A stretch of DNA of 64,000 nt from VRUE01 sp963788975 (GTDB lineage Bacteria > Actinomycetota > Thermoleophilia > Solirubrobacterales > 70-9), in assembly GCA_963788975.1 (NCBI GenBank), contig CAWBIJ010000004.1:868001-932000 (forward strand), in the 5' to 3' direction. Positions within the stretch are counted from its first letter, which is position 1, and every line of letters starts with the position of its first letter. A program made the translations under genes and the position numbers. The notes under the pieces were generated by a model, which saw only the letters and a program-made list of their open reading frames with translations, searched no databases and was not told the DNA's origin. Shown here piece by piece: positions 17,285 through 27,433 of this stretch.

Positions 17285-18848
17285 ATGCGCCGTGAGGCGA
17301 CTGAGAGTCGGCACAGGAGCCAGGCCGAGCACGGGCTGAAGAAAGACGCGATCACCTTCAGCGATGGCCTGACGATCGCGCTCGCCTCGACCGCTCCGGC
17401 CTACTCGCTGGCGGCGGTGATCGGCTCGATCGTCGTCATCGTCGGCTTCCAGGCCCCGGCGGCGCTGCTCGTCTCCTTCGTGCCGATGTTCTTCATCGCC
17501 GCGGCCTTCTACTACCTGAACCGCGCCGACCAGGACTGCGGCACCAGCTTCTCCTGGGTGACCCGGGCGATCGGCCCGCAGAGCGGTTGGATCACCGGCT
17601 GGGCGATCTGCGTCACCGGCATCCTCGTCGTCGGCTCGCTCGCCGACGTCGCCGCCTACTCCTTCTTCGACCTGATCGGCGCCGAAGGGCTGGAAGAAAG
17701 CACGGCCGCAGTGACGCTGCTGGCGCTGGCGCTGATCGCGCTGATGACGACGATCTGCGTGCTCGGCACGGAGCTCTCGGCCCACCTGCAGAAGGGCCTG
17801 ATGGTGCTCCAGATCGGCCCGCTGCTGCTGTTCGCGGGGGTGGCTCTGTACAAGGTGCTCGCCGGCGACGGGCCGGCAGCCGCGGTCGACCCCTCGCTCT
17901 CCTGGTTCAACCCGTTCGCGATCGACAGCGGCGGGGCGCTGACCGGCGGCGCTGCTGCTCGGGGTCTTCATCTACTGGGGCTGGGAGAGCGCGGTCAACC
18001 TCAACGAGGAGACCGAGGGATCGGTGACGGCGCCGGGCCTCGCCGGCCTGATCAGCACCGTCCTCCTGCTCGTCACCTACCTCGGGGTGGCGACCGCGCT
18101 GGTCGCCTGGAAGGGCGCCGCCGGCGCCGAGCGCTTCGACGACAACGAGGCGATCCTCTCCGGCTACGCGACCGGTGTGCTCGGCGACCCGCTCGGCAGC
18201 ATCGTGCTGCTCGCGGTCGTCGTCTCGGCGCTCGCCTCGACCCAGACGACGATCCTGCCGGCCGCCCGCACCTCGCTCTCGATGGCGCGCGCCGAGGCGA
18301 TGCCGTCGGCGCTGGGCGAGGTCAGCTCCCGCTTCTTCACGCCCGTCGTCTCGACCGTCACGATCGGCGTCCTGGCGGTCGTCTGGTACCTGCCCTCGAA
18401 GCTGATCAGCGAAAACTTCCTCTTCGACTCGCTCTCGGCGCTGGCGCTGATGATCGCCTTCTACTACGCCTTCACCGGGATCGCCTGCGCCGTCTACTAC
18501 CGGCGCGAGCTGACCAAGTCGGTGAAGAACTTCCTCTTCGTCGGGGTCGCCCCGGTGATCGGCGCGGTGCTGCTCGGCTACTTCTTCTTCAAGGCGCTGG
18601 TCGACTACTCCGACCCGGCCAACTCCTATACCGGCGCCTCCTGGTTCGGGGTGGCGCCACCAGCGGTGATCGGGGTTGGGTTCCTCGTGCTCGGTGTGGT
18701 CCTGCTCTTCGCCTGGCGCCGCCACCAGCGCGAACCGTTCTTCTTGCGGCGCCGCGAAGTGGCGCCGCCGGGCCTGCTCGAGGAAGCGCCCTCGTCCACC
18801 CCGCCGCCGGCCGGCAGGCCGCCGGCGTTCGCCGAGGGAGAGTCGTAA
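17285..18848 (+). CDS. APC-family amino acid/polyamine permease (one frameshift)
   Basis: About 12 membrane helices are visible, from LAAVIGSIVVIVGFQ near the start to VIGVGFLVLGVVLLFAW near the end. The family fingerprint STAPAYSLAAVIGS lies in the first helix. The frame is open from the ATG at 17285 to about 17950, then continues one base over (LLLGVFIYWGWESAVNLNEE) to the stop at 18848. A single inserted base in a CGGCGGCGCTG run explains this. It is divergent from the aminotransferase operon and upstream of the Pot importer, so amine or amino acid uptake is likely. Confidence 0.8.
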
Positions 18849-18883
18849 AGGGATTGGGATCGGGGTAGTAACCAGGAGGAGAG

Positions 18884-20062
18884 ATGGAGAGAGGCAGCAC
18901 CCCAAGCGTCGAACTGGTGGAGGTCAGCAAGCGATTTGGTGACCTGCTCGCCGTCGACGGCCTCAACCTCGAGCTGGGCGCCGGTGAATTCTTCACCTTG
19001 CTGGGACCGAGCGGCTGCGGCAAGACGACGACGCTGCGGATGATCGCCGGCTTCGAGCAGCCGAGCGAGGGATCGATCCGGATCGAGGACGCAAACGTCG
19101 ACGGCCTGCCGCCGCACCGGCGCCCCACCAACACCGTCTTCCAGAGCTACGCGCTCTTCCCCCACATGAGCGTCGAGGACAATGTCGCCTTCGGCCTGAG
19201 CCGCAAGCGCGTGCCGAAGCAAGAGATTGGGCAGCGAGTCGCAGCCGAGCTGGAGCGGGTCGGGCTCGCCGACTTCGCCAAGCGACGGCCGGCGCAGCTC
19301 TCCGGCGGCCAGCAGCAGCGGGTGGCGCTGGCGCGGGCGCTGGTCAACCTGCCCAAGGTGCTGCTGCTCGACGAGCCGCTGGGGGCACTCGACCTGAAGC
19401 TGCGCAAGGGCCTCCAGATCGAGCTGAAGCAGATCCAGCGCGAGGTCGGGATCACCTTCGTCTACGTCACCCACGATCAGGAGGAGGCGCTGACGATGAG
19501 CGACCGGATCGCGGTGATGAACCATGGTCAGGTCGAGCAGGTGGGCACCCCCGAGGACGTCTACGAGCGACCCGCCACCACCTTCGTCGCCGGCTTCATC
19601 GGCGTCTCGAACCTGATGCCGGCGACGGTGGCGGGACCCGACGAGGTGCGACTCGACCAGGGTCCCACCGTGAAAGCCCGGACGAACGGGCTCGTGTCCG
19701 GTGAGCGCTGCTACGCCGTGGTGCGGCCGGAGAAGCTCCTGATCAAGCCGTTCGAGCCCAGCGAGACGCCGTCGCCAGATGGTGCGCCACGGGTCGAAGG
19801 GGTGGTCGAGAGCTCGGTCTACCTGGGAACCACGACGCAGGTCGTGGTCGACCTCGGCGAGGGGGTGCGGATGACGGTGCTCGTCCCCAACGCGAGCGAG
19901 GCGGAGCGGCAGCGGCTGCCGGGGGGCGGCGCACGGGTGGCGCTGAGCTGGGAGCCGGAGCACATGCACGTGGTGCGGGAGTCCCCACCGACCGATGCGG
20001 GTACTGGAAGGCAGGGGAGCGAAGCGGCGAGCGACGCCGAACTCGAGGCATTGAAGAGGTGA
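18884..20062 (+). CDS. potA: ABC transporter ATP-binding protein, spermidine/putrescine type
   Basis: A 392-residue ABC ATPase with Walker A GPSGCGKTT, Q-loop FQSYALFP, signature LSGGQQQRV, Walker B VLLLDEP and H-loop YVTHDQEEA. The C-terminal 130 residues form the TOBE regulatory domain found in PotA-like proteins (VGVSNLMPA region, then EGVVESSVYLGTTTQ). An AGGAGGAG site precedes the ATG. The stop overlaps the potD start as GTGA. It drives import through the two permeases encoded downstream. Confidence 0.9.
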   Translation: MERGSTPSVELVEVSKRFGDLLAVDGLNLELGAGEFFTLLGPSGCGKTTTLRMIAGFEQPSEGSIRIEDANVDGLPPHRRPTNTVFQSYALFPHMSVEDNVAFGLSRKRVPKQEIGQRVAAELERVGLADFAKRRPAQLSGGQQQRVALARALVNLPKVLLLDEPLGALDLKLRKGLQIELKQIQREVGITFVYVTHDQEEALTMSDRIAVMNHGQVEQVGTPEDVYERPATTFVAGFIGVSNLMPATVAGPDEVRLDQGPTVKARTNGLVSGERCYAVVRPEKLLIKPFEPSETPSPDGAPRVEGVVESSVYLGTTTQVVVDLGEGVRMTVLVPNASEAERQRLPGGGARVALSWEPEHMHVVRESPPTDAGTGRQGSEAASDAELEALKR

Positions 20063-21233
20063 GAGAGATGGGGAGCAGAGATGGGCGAGCGCAAAGGATG
20101 TTGGTGGCATTCGCGTGCGCGGTGGCCACGATCATGCTGGCGCTCGGAATCGCCGCCTGCGGCGACGACACGGTCGGTGGAGGCGGCAACGGCGGCGAAG
20201 TGACGACGGCGAAAGGCGGCCCGGCCAAAGGCAGCCTGACGATCTCGAACTGGCCCGGTTACATCGACCCTGGTCCGAAAGGAACCGTCGCCGAGTTCGA
20301 AGGCAAAACCGGCGTCAGCGTCGACTACATCGAGGACATCAACTCGAACGACGGCTTCTTCGGCAAGCTGCAGCCCCAGCTCGAACAGGGCGAATCGGGC
20401 GGGCGCAGCATCTTCGTCGTCGCCGACTACATGGCGAAGCAGATGTACGACCTCGGCTACCTGCAGGAGATCAACCATGACGACGTGCCGACGGTCTTCG
20501 AAACCATTTTGCCCAGCCTCGAGAGCCCGGGATTCGACCCGGAGCGCAAGTTCTCGGTGCCATGGCAGGGCGGTATGACCGGGATCTGGGTCGATACCTC
20601 CAAGGCGCCTGAAATCCGCTCGGTCAACGACCTCTTCGACCCGAAATACAAGGGCAAGGTGACGATGCTTGACGAATTGCGCGAAACGCCGTGCGTTGGT
20701 GATGCTCGCCGAAGGGGTCGACCCAGCCGAGGCGAGCGCCGAGGAATGGTTGAAGGCGATCGACAAACTCAAGGCGACGCCGCCGAGCTCCGGGCAGATC
20801 CGCCGCTTCACCGGCAACGACTACACCGAGGACCTGACCGCTGGCAACATCGTCGCGGCGATCGGTTGGTCGGGCGACGCCTCGATCGATCGAAAACGAG
20901 AACGCCGAATGGCGGATGCCGACCGAGGGTTGCACGCAGTGGATCGGAAAACATGGTGATCCCGGTCGGGTGCCCCCAACACCGCCGCGGCGCTCGCCTG
21001 GATGGACTTCGTCTACCAGCCCGAGGTAGCGGTCGACATCACCAAATATGTCGACATACATCTCGCCGGTCGCAGGGCGTCAAGGAACTCCTCGAGAAAC
21101 GCGGGTCGGAACTCGCGGAGACCGAGATGGTCTTCCCGAGCCGAGGAGTTCACCCGCAATTGCACGGGACCAGGACTCGCCGCCGGAGCTGGAACCGGTC
21201 AACGAGGCCTGGCAGGAAGTGATCACCGGGTGA
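20059..21233 (+). pseudogene. potD: Spermidine/putrescine-binding lipoprotein (PotD-like), eight frameshifts
   Basis: The first 210 residues are intact: a lipoprotein signal with the lipobox GIAAC, then SLTISNWPGYIDPGPKGTV and YIEDINSNDGFFGKL, which mark the polyamine-binding family. From about 20690 onward the frame is lost repeatedly. Removing single bases near 20690, 20890, 20948, 20970, 21053, 21076, 21142 and 21167 restores one continuous protein through ALAWMDFVYQPEVAVDITKY to PPELEPVNEAWQEVITG and the TGA at 21231-21233. All eight changes are +1 insertions. The GTG start at 20059 overlaps the potA stop; the ATG at 20068 is also possible. Confidence 0.82.
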
Positions 21234-21303
21234 CTATGAGCGCGGAGCGAGCAAGCGTGCATATCTGGTTCTTCGCGCCGCGAGCGAAGCGCGAACGGTG
21301 TGA

Positions 21304-22176
21304 ATGATGAACCTGCGGCAGCGCCTGGTCCCATACTGGCTGATGGGGCCGGGCCTGCTCTGGCTCATCCTCTTCTTCGTCGTGCCCATGTACTTCATGG
21401 GCGAACTGGCGCTGCGCTCGGGGACGCTGACCACCGGCTTCACCTTCGACTGGGCGTGGTCGAACTTCCCCGACTCACTCTCCGGCCACACCGAGCAGAT
21501 CCTGCGCTCCTTCTTCTACGCCGGCACGGCGACACTGCTCGCGCTGCTGATCGGCTACCCGCTCGCCTACGCGATCGCCTTCCGCGCCGGCCGCTTCAAG
21601 CTGCTGCTGCTGTTCGCGGTGATCGCGCCCTTCTTCACCACCTACCTGATCCGCACGATCGCCTGGAAGACGATCCTCAGCGACTCCAGCCCGCTGGTCG
21701 GCGTCCTGCAGACGCTCCAGCTCGTGCCCCAGGATGGCCGCGTCCTGGCCACCTCGGGCGCGGTGATCGCCGGCCTCACCTACAACTTCCTGCCCTTCAT
21801 GATCCTGCCGCTCTACGCCAACCTGGAGCGGCTCGACCTGCGCCTGATCGAGGCGGCGAAGGACCTCTACTCCTCCTCCCGACAGGCCTTCCTCAAGGTG
21901 ACGCTGCCGCTGACCATGCCGGGGATCGTCGCCGGCGTCCTGCTCACCTTCATCCCCGCCTTCGGCGACTACATCAACGCGCAGCTGCTCGGCGGCACCC
22001 AGCAGGCGATGGTCGGCAACGTGATCCAGTCGCTCTACCTCAGCCAGCGCGACTACCCGGAGGCGGCGGCGCTCTCCTTCCTGATGATGGGGCTGATCCT
22101 CGCCGTCGTCACCATCTACATCCGCTTCGCCGGGACGGGGGCCTTCATGGGCGACGAGGACGAGGGGAGGACCTGA
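21304..22176 (+). CDS. potB: Spermidine/putrescine ABC transporter permease 1
   Basis: A 290-residue inner-membrane permease with six helices. The cytoplasmic EAA loop (EAAKDLYSSSRQAFLKVTLP) contacts the ATPase. It starts at the ATG at 21304 (a second ATG follows at 21307) and ends one base before potC. Unlike its neighbours it contains no frameshift. Confidence 0.9.
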   Translation: MMNLRQRLVPYWLMGPGLLWLILFFVVPMYFMGELALRSGTLTTGFTFDWAWSNFPDSLSGHTEQILRSFFYAGTATLLALLIGYPLAYAIAFRAGRFKLLLLFAVIAPFFTTYLIRTIAWKTILSDSSPLVGVLQTLQLVPQDGRVLATSGAVIAGLTYNFLPFMILPLYANLERLDLRLIEAAKDLYSSSRQAFLKVTLPLTMPGIVAGVLLTFIPAFGDYINAQLLGGTQQAMVGNVIQSLYLSQRDYPEAAALSFLMMGLILAVVTIYIRFAGTGAFMGDEDEGRT

Positions 22177-22177
22177 G

Positions 22178-23054
22178 ATGCCCGCTGCGGCAGGCACCTG
22201 GGCCTGGCTGCGGCGCAACGCGCTGCTGATCTACGCCGGCCTCGCCGTCGCCTACATGCTGATCCCGATCGTCGTCATCGCCGTCTTCTCCTTCGGCGAC
22301 ACGCCCAAGGGAAAACTCACCTTCGGCCTCGACAACGGCTTCACCACCGAGTACTGGCGCAGCGCCTTCACGCTTCCCGAGCTGAACGAAGCGCTGCTCA
22401 CCAGCCTGCGGCTGGCGGCGCTCTCGACCGTGATCTCAACCGCGATCGGGACCCTGATGGCGATCGCCCTGGTCCGCCACAGGTTCCACGGGCGGCGAGC
22501 GGCGAACCTGCTGATCGTCATCCCGATGGCGACCCCCGAGGTGGTGATCGGCGCCGCGCTGCTCTCGATGTTCATCTACTACTCGTTCGCGCTCGGCTTC
22601 GGCACGCTGCTGATCGCCCACGTGATGTTCTCGATCAGCTTCGTCGTCGTGGTCGTGCGCTCGCGGCTGATCGGCTTCGACCGTCACCTCGAGGAGGCGG
22701 CGGCAGATCTCGGCGCGACGCCGCTGGCGACCTTCCGCACCGTGACGCTGCCGCTGCTGGCGCCGGGGATCCTCGCCGCGGCGCTGCTCGCCTTCGCCCT
22801 CTCGATCGACGACTTCGTGATCTCCAATTTCAACTCGGGGACGACTGTGACCTTCCCGCTCTACGTCTACGGCGTCAGCCTGCGCGGCGTTCCGGTGCAG
22901 GTCAACGTGCTGGCGACGATGCTGTTCGTGGTGACGTGCTCGCGGTCGACGCTGGTGCTCTGGCAGCAGCGCCGGGCGGAGCGGATGGCGGCAGTGCGTC
23001 CCGAACGCGAAGCGCACCCCGGTCCCGGCCCCGCCCGCGCAGGCGACGACATGA
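22178..23054 (+). CDS. potC: Spermidine/putrescine ABC transporter permease 2 (3' end frame disturbed)
   Basis: Six-helix permease with the EAA loop EEAAADLGATPLATFRTVTLP. It pairs with PotB. The frame is clear to about 22930. There VVTCSRSTLVLW looks like a helix damaged by a deletion and a nearby insertion (TVLAVTLVLW after repair). The uncorrected frame runs on into the next gene with no stop. One further inserted base would place the stop at TGA 23052-23054, overlapping an ATG at 23051, in keeping with the ATGA overlaps elsewhere. The 3' end is therefore inferred. Confidence 0.8.
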
Positions 23055-24566
23055 CGGACGTGCCGGGAGTTAACCGCCTATATGCGGCAACACCGGCACG
23101 TCGGCCGCTGGGGAGTCGGTGCGGCTGGCGAACTACGTCGGCGGCGCCTGGCGGCCGGCGGACGGGGTCGACACCCTCGACGACGTCGACCCGGCCAGCG
23201 GCGAGACCGCGGCGCTGGTGCCGCTCTCGGGCGCGCGAGCAGGTGCGCGAGGCGGTCGAAGCGGCGCGGGCGGCCCAGCCGGAGCTGGCGCGCGGTGCCG
23301 CCGCAGCGGCGGGCGCGGGCGGTGCTGGCGCTGCGCGAGGAGCTGCTGCGCCGCCGCGAGGAGCTGGTCGCGCTGGTCAGCGCCGACATGGGCAAGACGC
23401 TGGCCGACGCCGACGGCGAGGTCGGCCGCGGGATCGAGTCGGTCGAGTCGGCCGCGGCGATCCCCCACCTGCTCAAGGGCGAGACGCTGGAGGGCGTCGC
23501 CGCCGGGGTCGACGTCGAGCTGGTGCGCCAGCCGGTCGGCGTGGTGGCCGCGATCACGCCCGTTCAACTTCCCGGCGATGATCCCGCTCTGGTTCCTGCC
23601 CTACGCGATCGCCTGCGGCAACTCGTTCGTGCTCAAGCCCTCCGAGCAGGATCCGCGGCCCGGCGGCGCTGATCGTCGAGATCGTCGACTCGATCGAGGA
23701 GATCCCGCCCGGGGTCGTCAACCTCGTCCACGGCGGCCGCGACGCGGTCACGGCGATCCTCGAGGACCCGGGCATCGACGCGATCTCCTTCGTCGGCCGC
23801 GCCGAGACGGCGCGGATCGTCGCCGAAGGCGCCGTGCGCGACCGGCAAGCGGGTGCAGGCGCTGGGCGGCGCCAAGAACTCGCTGGTGGTGATGCCGGAC
23901 GCCGACCTCGAGCGAGGCGGTGCCGGCGATCATGGGCTCGGCCTTCGGCGCCGCCGGGCAGCGCTGCCTGGCCGGCTCGGTCTGCGTCGTGGTCGGCGAC
24001 GCCGAGCGGCGGGCCGAGGTGCGCCGGGCGCTGGTCGCCGCCGCCTCGGAGCTGGCGGTCGGCCCCGGCGACGAACCCGCGACCGACGTCTGCCCGATGG
24101 TCTCCGCCGCCGCTCGCGAGAAGGTCGCCGAGGCGATCGGCCGCGGCGAGCACGACGGCGCCGAGCTGCTGCTCGACGGGCGCGGCGACGGCGGGCCGGC
24201 GGGAACCCTGCTCGGCCCAACGATCGCCGTCGCCGGCCCCGAGTCGGAGCTGGCCCGCGACGAGCTGTTCGGCCCGCTGCTGACCCTGGTCGACGGCGCC
24301 CGACCTCGACGCCGCGCTCGAGTTCCTCAACGGCTCGCGCTACGGCAACGCCGGCGCGATCTTCACCGGCTCCGGCGAGGCGGCGCGCCGAATACCGCTA
24401 CGGAGCCGAAGCGGGAATGCTCGGCGTCAACGTCGGCGTCCCCGCCCCCGTCGCCTGGTTCCCCTTCGCCGGCTGGAAGGACTCCTGCGACGGCGACCTG
24501 CACGCCAACGGCACCGACGCGGTCGACTTCTACACGCGGAAGAAGGTTGTTACGAGCCGGTGGTAG
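23051..24566 (+). pseudogene. MmsA-type (methylmalonate/malonate semialdehyde) dehydrogenase, at least eight frameshifts
   Basis: The pieces in successive frames join into one aldehyde dehydrogenase: RLANYVGGAWRPADG, ITPFNFPAMIPLWFLPYA, FVLKPSEQDPRPAALIVE, the catalytic cysteine in GAAGQRCLAGSV, and the C-terminal FPFAGWKDSCDGDLHANG, which is characteristic of the CoA-acylating MmsA/IolA group. Single inserted bases near 23228, 23284, 23562, 23661, 23840, 23912, 24301 and 24389 account for the breaks, each shifting the frame in the same direction. The likely start is the ATG at 23051; a GTG at 23119 is the first in-frame start of the intact piece. It may degrade beta-alanine or propionate-type semialdehydes. 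Confidence 0.78.
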
Positions 24567-24568
24567 TG

Positions 24569-24657
24569 GGAGGACGGAGGTGTCCCTCCGCCGGACAGTG
24601 TCGGTTTAATTCGCCGACACTTGAGTATCCGCCCGTTCAGGGGCACCTCCGTCCTCC
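24569..24657 (-). repeat. Dispersed nested-hairpin element, copy C
   Basis: The outer arms 24569-24587 and 24639-24657 pair over 19 bp with one T-G position (T24583). The inner stem is weaker: 24597-24604 pairs with 24614-24621 around a 9-base AT-rich loop. On the minus strand the shoulders read GAACGGGCGGATACTCA (24638-24622) and GTCCGGCGG (24596-24588). It starts 3 bases after the stop of the dehydrogenase, between convergent genes. Confidence 0.88.
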
Positions 24658-24725
24658 TTAACCCGCGCCGTGTCCCAGCACAGCCGGATTGACCACACCG
24701 TGGGGTGAAAGTCGGCTGCGTTCCG

Positions 24726-26142
24726 TTACCGGCCGATGTGGAAGCCGATCAGCTCGGGGATGCGTGAGACCAGCCTGAGCTGACGGAGTCTGGGTGCGTC
24801 GACCCGCGGACTCGGCGTGCTCCTTGCGCCATGATCGCGCGGCGGATGGCGTCGCCGCCGAGCCAGTGGAAGGGCTCGGGGGGGACGCGTTGGGGAGCGG
24901 GGTCGACGAAGGCGAGGCGGGAGTAGCTCGTCGCGGCGGTCAAGGGCCAGAGAGGCGAGGGTGCGGCCGACCATGTGGGAGGGGCCGACGCCGTTGCCGG
25001 TGTAGCCGGCGGCGGCGAAGGCTGCGGCCGCCGCGCAGCGGCAGCGACCAGCGGTAGGTGGGTCGGCGAGACGTCGATCGGGCCGCCCCAGGCGTGGGTG
25101 AGTCGGCGGCCCTTCGAGACCCGGGAAGTAGTCGCGCAGGCGCTCGGCGGCGAGGGCGACGACCTCGGGGTCGAGCTCGACGCGGCCGCGCAGGCGGGCG
25201 CCCAGTCGCGATCCGGCCGCCGCCGAGCCGAAGGCGATGCGGCCGTCGGGCGTGGTGCGGAAGTAGTGCGAGCATCGTGCGGCTGTCGGTGATGCACTCG
25301 CCGCCGGTCCAGCCGATCTCCTCGAGCAGCTCCGGCACCGGCTCGGTGAGGACGATGTGGGAGGAGGTGACGGTGAGCGCGTTGCGCAGCGGCCCGCGGC
25401 GGGCCTTGGCGGCGCCGCCGACCGCGAGCACCGCGGTGCCGGCCCGCACCGTGCCGCTGGCGGTGCGCGCCTCCACACCACTCGGCGCCATCGTGCGAGC
25501 CGCTGCACCGGCGAGCGCTCGAAGACCTCGACCCCGGCGGCGACTAGGCGCTCGCGCAGTCCCAGCGCCAGCCGCGCCGGCTGCACCGTCGCCGCGTCAG
25601 GGTAGAAGGCGCCGCCGCGAAAGGCTGGGCGAGGCGCACCGCGCGGCCACCTGCGCCGGGGTCGAGCGGCTGAACCGCGTCGATCGCCCCAAGCTCACGA
25701 CAGGCGGCGAGGGCCTCCTCCCAAGCGCCGTCCTGGGCGGGCGCCGTCGACACCTGCAGGTAGCCGGCGCGGCGAAACCAGGCATCAACCCCCTCGTGCT
25801 CGCAGAACGCCCCAACCCCGGCCACCGCCCCTTTCGCGGCCCGCGCGACCGCCAACGCCGCCGCATCCCCCCAGCGCCGCCGCATGTTCGGCAGCGAGAA
25901 CCACATCACGTTGCAGAACCCCCCATTCCGCCCACTCGGCCCGAATCCGCAAACGTCCGCCTCGAGCAGCACGACCCCGCCTCCGGCTCCAGCTGCTTCA
26001 ACTGCCAAGCCGCCCACATCCCGGTGTAGCCGCCGCCGATGACCAACACATCCGCACTCCGCTCTCCGGTCAGCTCCGGACAAGGCGCGACCGCCGGCGC
26101 CTCCTCAAGCCAGTACCCATGCGCATCGTGCTTCATCGGCAT
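24726..26142 (-). pseudogene. FAD-dependent amine/amino acid oxidoreductase (DAO/PuuB-like), ten or more frameshifts
   Basis: The start is ATG 26142 or 26136. The N-terminal dinucleotide motif VLVIGGGYTGMWAAWQL is intact, followed in other frames by LLEADVCGFGPSGRNGGFCN, GAFYPDAATVQPARLALGLR, AVLAVGGAAKARRGPLRN, YFRTTPDGRIAFGSA, THAWGGPIDVSPTHLP, GYTGNGVGPSHMVGRTLASL and finally SRIPELIGFHIGR before the stop at 24726. These are the conserved blocks of the DAO family in the right order. The breaks are single-base indels, mostly insertions, with one deletion in a G-run near 26005. It probably oxidises a polyamine derivative. Confidence 0.75.
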
Positions 26143-26164
26143 CGAGTCTGGCAGGGAACTCGAG

Positions 26165-26257
26165 GGAGGAGGTGGGTGTCCCTCGAACGGGCGGATACTC
26201 AAAGTGCCGCGCTAATTAGCGCGGCACTTGTCCGGGCGAGGGGCACCCACCTCCTCC
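26165..26257 (+). repeat. Dispersed nested-hairpin element, copy D
   Basis: The outer arms 26165-26185 and 26237-26257 pair over 21 bp with one T-G position (T26179). The inner stem is a perfect 28-base palindrome (26202-26229) centred on TAATTA. The shoulders are AACGGGCGGATACTCA (26186-26201) and GTCCGGG (26230-26236). This copy lies between two divergent start codons, 22 bases from one and 16 from the other, so it cannot be only a terminator. Confidence 0.9.
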
Positions 26258-26273
26258 GTAGACTGGCCTGCCA

Positions 26274-27336
26274 ATGGCCACCTTCGACGCACTCGCCGAC
26301 CTGCCGCTGGAGATCGAGGGCTACGAGCTCGAGGGCCTGGAGCTGCAGATCCCCGGCTTCGAACGTCTCTCCACCGTCATCCACCTCCGGGGCGGTGGCG
26401 AGGACGGCCTCGGCGAGGACGTCACCTACGACGCCTCGACCACGTCGCCCTGCAGGACGCCGGCCCGAGCCTGGACCTGACCGGCTACTCGACCCTGGGC
26501 GAGTTCTGCGAGTTCATGGGCGACGTCGACACCTTCCCGGCCGAGCCACAGCGCGACGTCTCGCGCCGCTACCGCCGCTGGGCCTTCGAGTCGGCAGCGC
26601 TCGACCTGGCGCTGCGCCAGGTCGGCAACGGCGTCGCCGCGGCGCTCGGCCGCGAGCCGCGGCCGGTCGAGTTCGTCTGCTCGATGCGCCTCTCGCCCAG
26701 GCGGCGACGAGCCCTCGTCGATCGAGACCCTGCAGCGCAAGCTCGACCCCTACCCGACCCTGCGCTTCAAGCTCGACCCGACCAACGACTGGACCGACGA
26801 GCTGATCGCCGCGCTGGTCGAGACCGGCGCCGTCGACTCGCTCGACCTCAAGGGCTTCTACAAAGGCACCGTGGTCGACGTCGAGACCGACCCGGAGCTC
26901 TACGCGAAGCTGATCGAGGCCTTCCCCGACGCCTGACTTCGAGGACCCCGACGTCAACGAGGAGACGCGGCCGATCCTCGAGCCGGTCCGCGACCGCCTC
27001 ACCTGGGACGCGCCGATCCACTCGATCGCCGACATCGAGGCGCTGCCCTGGGAGCCGAAGATGGTCAACGTCAAGCCCTCGCGGATCGGCGGCCTGCGCG
27101 ACCTCTGCGAGACCTACGACTACTGCGCCGAGCGCGGCATCGGCGCCTACGGCGGCGGCCAGTGGGAGCTCGGCGTCGGCCGCGGCCAGATCCAGGTCCT
27201 CGCCTCGCTCTTTCACCCCGACACGCCCAACGACACCGCCCCGCGCGGCTACAACGAAGCCGACCCGCCGCCGGGCCTGCCGACCAGCCCGCTGGAGCCG
27301 CGACTGTCCTCGACAGGCTTCCGCTGGGACGGCTGA
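26274..27336 (+). pseudogene. Enolase-superfamily enzyme (three frameshifts)
   Basis: From the ATG at 26274 the N-terminal domain reads MATFDALADLPLEIEGYELE. The frame then breaks by a deletion near 26442 and insertions near 26702 and 26935; the last creates a premature TGA. Corrected blocks include PYPTLRFKLDPTNDWTDELI, TGAVDSLDLKGFYKGTVVD and MVNVKPSRIGGLRDLCETY, ending in SPLEPRLSSTGFRWDG at 27336. The barrel with KxD and NVKPSR lysine positions is that of the enolase superfamily (muconate-lactonising/dipeptide-epimerase-like). The substrate is unknown. Confidence 0.68.
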
Positions 27337-27433
27337 GCGTTAGGCATACCTCACGCCTGCTTCGGCCAACCGAATCCGGGGTTTCGGCTACGTTGGCGGA
27401 CCGCAGTCCGCCCCCAACCAGCAAGGAGAGGAC
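27337..27433 (+). promoter_or_regulatory. Leader of the ferritin-like gene with two short inverted repeats
   Basis: CCGAA/TTCGG (27370-27374 and 27383-27387) and GGCGGA/TCCGCC (27395-27400 and 27407-27412) are short inverted repeats before an AAGGAGAGG ribosome-binding site. TTAGGCATACCTCA at 27340-27353 faintly resembles half of a DtxR/IdeR iron box, which would suit an iron-storage gene, but the match is poor. Confidence 0.3.

Noticed and set aside
15757..26142. Programmed +1 frameshifting as a cause of the broken genes.
   Set aside because: There are too many sites, with no common slippery motif, in genes that are not known to use it.
27340..27353. Iron box (DtxR/IdeR type) before the ferritin-like gene.
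   Set aside because: Only a partial half-site is present; listed inside the leader at low confidence instead.
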